Source of the DNA: an uncultured Methylotenera sp.
GTDB taxonomy: Bacteria; Pseudomonadota; Gammaproteobacteria; Burkholderiales; Methylophilaceae
Length of the DNA: 16,212 bases
Direction: 5' to 3'
NCBI GenBank assembly: GCA_937957775.1
Contig: CALFXV010000038.1
Span: forward strand, 1-16,212
Position 1 is the stretch's first letter. Every line of letters starts with the position of its first letter. Position numbers and translations under genes: made by a program. Below the pieces are notes generated by a model that was not told where the DNA came from, did not search any database, and was given only the letters and a program-made list of their open reading frames with translations. This document shows positions 15,962 to 16,212 of the stretch, in pieces.

Positions 15962-16212
15962 ATGCAAATCAACAAGATCAAATTAGCACTAGGTTTAGTG
16001 GCTGGTTTATCAGTGGCTATGCCAATGGTAGCATCTGCAGCAGCTGACCAAGAAAAAGCAATGAAAGACGCTAACAACTGGGCTGCTCCACGTGGTCAAT
16101 ACGATAACTCTGGTTACAGTGCTTTAGCACAAGTTAACAAAGGTAATGTAAAAAACCTTAAAGCTGCTTGGACATTCGCTACCGGTGTAAACCGTGGTCA
16201 CGAAGGTTCACC
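15962..16212 (+). CDS. xoxF: PQQ-dependent methanol dehydrogenase, XoxF type (N-terminal fragment)
   Basis: Only the first 83 codons are present. The protein starts with a Sec signal peptide of about 26 residues (basic MQINKIK, hydrophobic LALGLVAGLSVAMPM, cleavage near ASA), so it is periplasmic. The mature start includes NNWAAPRGQYDNSGYS and NVKNLKAAWTFATG, followed by RGHEGSP. These are the opening beta-propeller blade motifs of quinoprotein alcohol dehydrogenases. The wording fits lanthanide-dependent XoxF (perhaps clade XoxF4, common in Methylophilaceae) better than calcium-dependent MxaF. The diagnostic Asp next to the metal-binding Asn/Glu lies outside the window, so the metal is inferred. 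It oxidises methanol, passing electrons to a cytochrome c. The strong ribosome binding site and biased codons point to high expression. Confidence 0.85.
   Translation, partial: MQINKIKLALGLVAGLSVAMPMVASAAADQEKAMKDANNWAAPRGQYDNSGYSALAQVNKGNVKNLKAAWTFATGVNRGHEGS

Overview
The window looks like chromosome of a methylotrophic betaproteobacterium, most likely Methylophilaceae (Methylotenera/Methylophilus type). The evidence is a PQQ methanol dehydrogenase of XoxF type at the right edge, the betaproteobacterial order rpe-gph-trpEGDC, a hemA-prfA-prmC cluster, and base composition near 50% GC. The taxonomic call is an inference from gene content; no rRNA or tRNA gene was seen.

Left part (1-5663, minus strand): one co-oriented run reads rpe, gph, trpE, trpG, trpD, trpC, then the start of hemB at the window edge. 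It covers ribulose-phosphate epimerisation, phosphoglycolate salvage, chorismate to indole-3-glycerol phosphate, and porphobilinogen synthesis. Between gph and trpE lies an unlisted 16-codon reading frame, MNIGHNKRHSWRWWRA, with three Trp codons near its end. It is followed by overlapping, mutually exclusive hairpins just before the trpE ribosome binding site. This is the architecture of a ribosome-sensing tryptophan leader, but without the U-run of a classical terminator.

Middle (5790-9010, plus strand): hemA, prfA and prmC form a compact housekeeping operon (tetrapyrrole entry step, release factor 1 and its GGQ methyltransferase), divergent from rpe.

Accessory junction (9011-11760): a complete tyrosine recombinase gene stands alone between two copies of an 11-bp direct repeat, 1.3 kb apart. 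Immediately to its right is a porin gene whose body is intact but whose third codon is TAA, and no usable start follows for over 70 codons. A strong UUCG-loop terminator closes the porin and, read the other way, also serves the convergent gene.

Right part (11815-15668, minus strand): proline iminopeptidase, a YihY-type membrane protein fused to a cyclic-nucleotide-binding domain, and a TPR protein with a C-terminal 2OG-Fe(II)-oxygenase-like domain. The last 290 bases before xoxF hold an inverted repeat, a near-consensus sigma-70 promoter, and a structured 5' leader of about 120 nt with competing hairpins and a duplicated ribosome-binding-site block. xoxF and the porin share a strong A/T-ending codon preference unlike the other genes, consistent with high expression.
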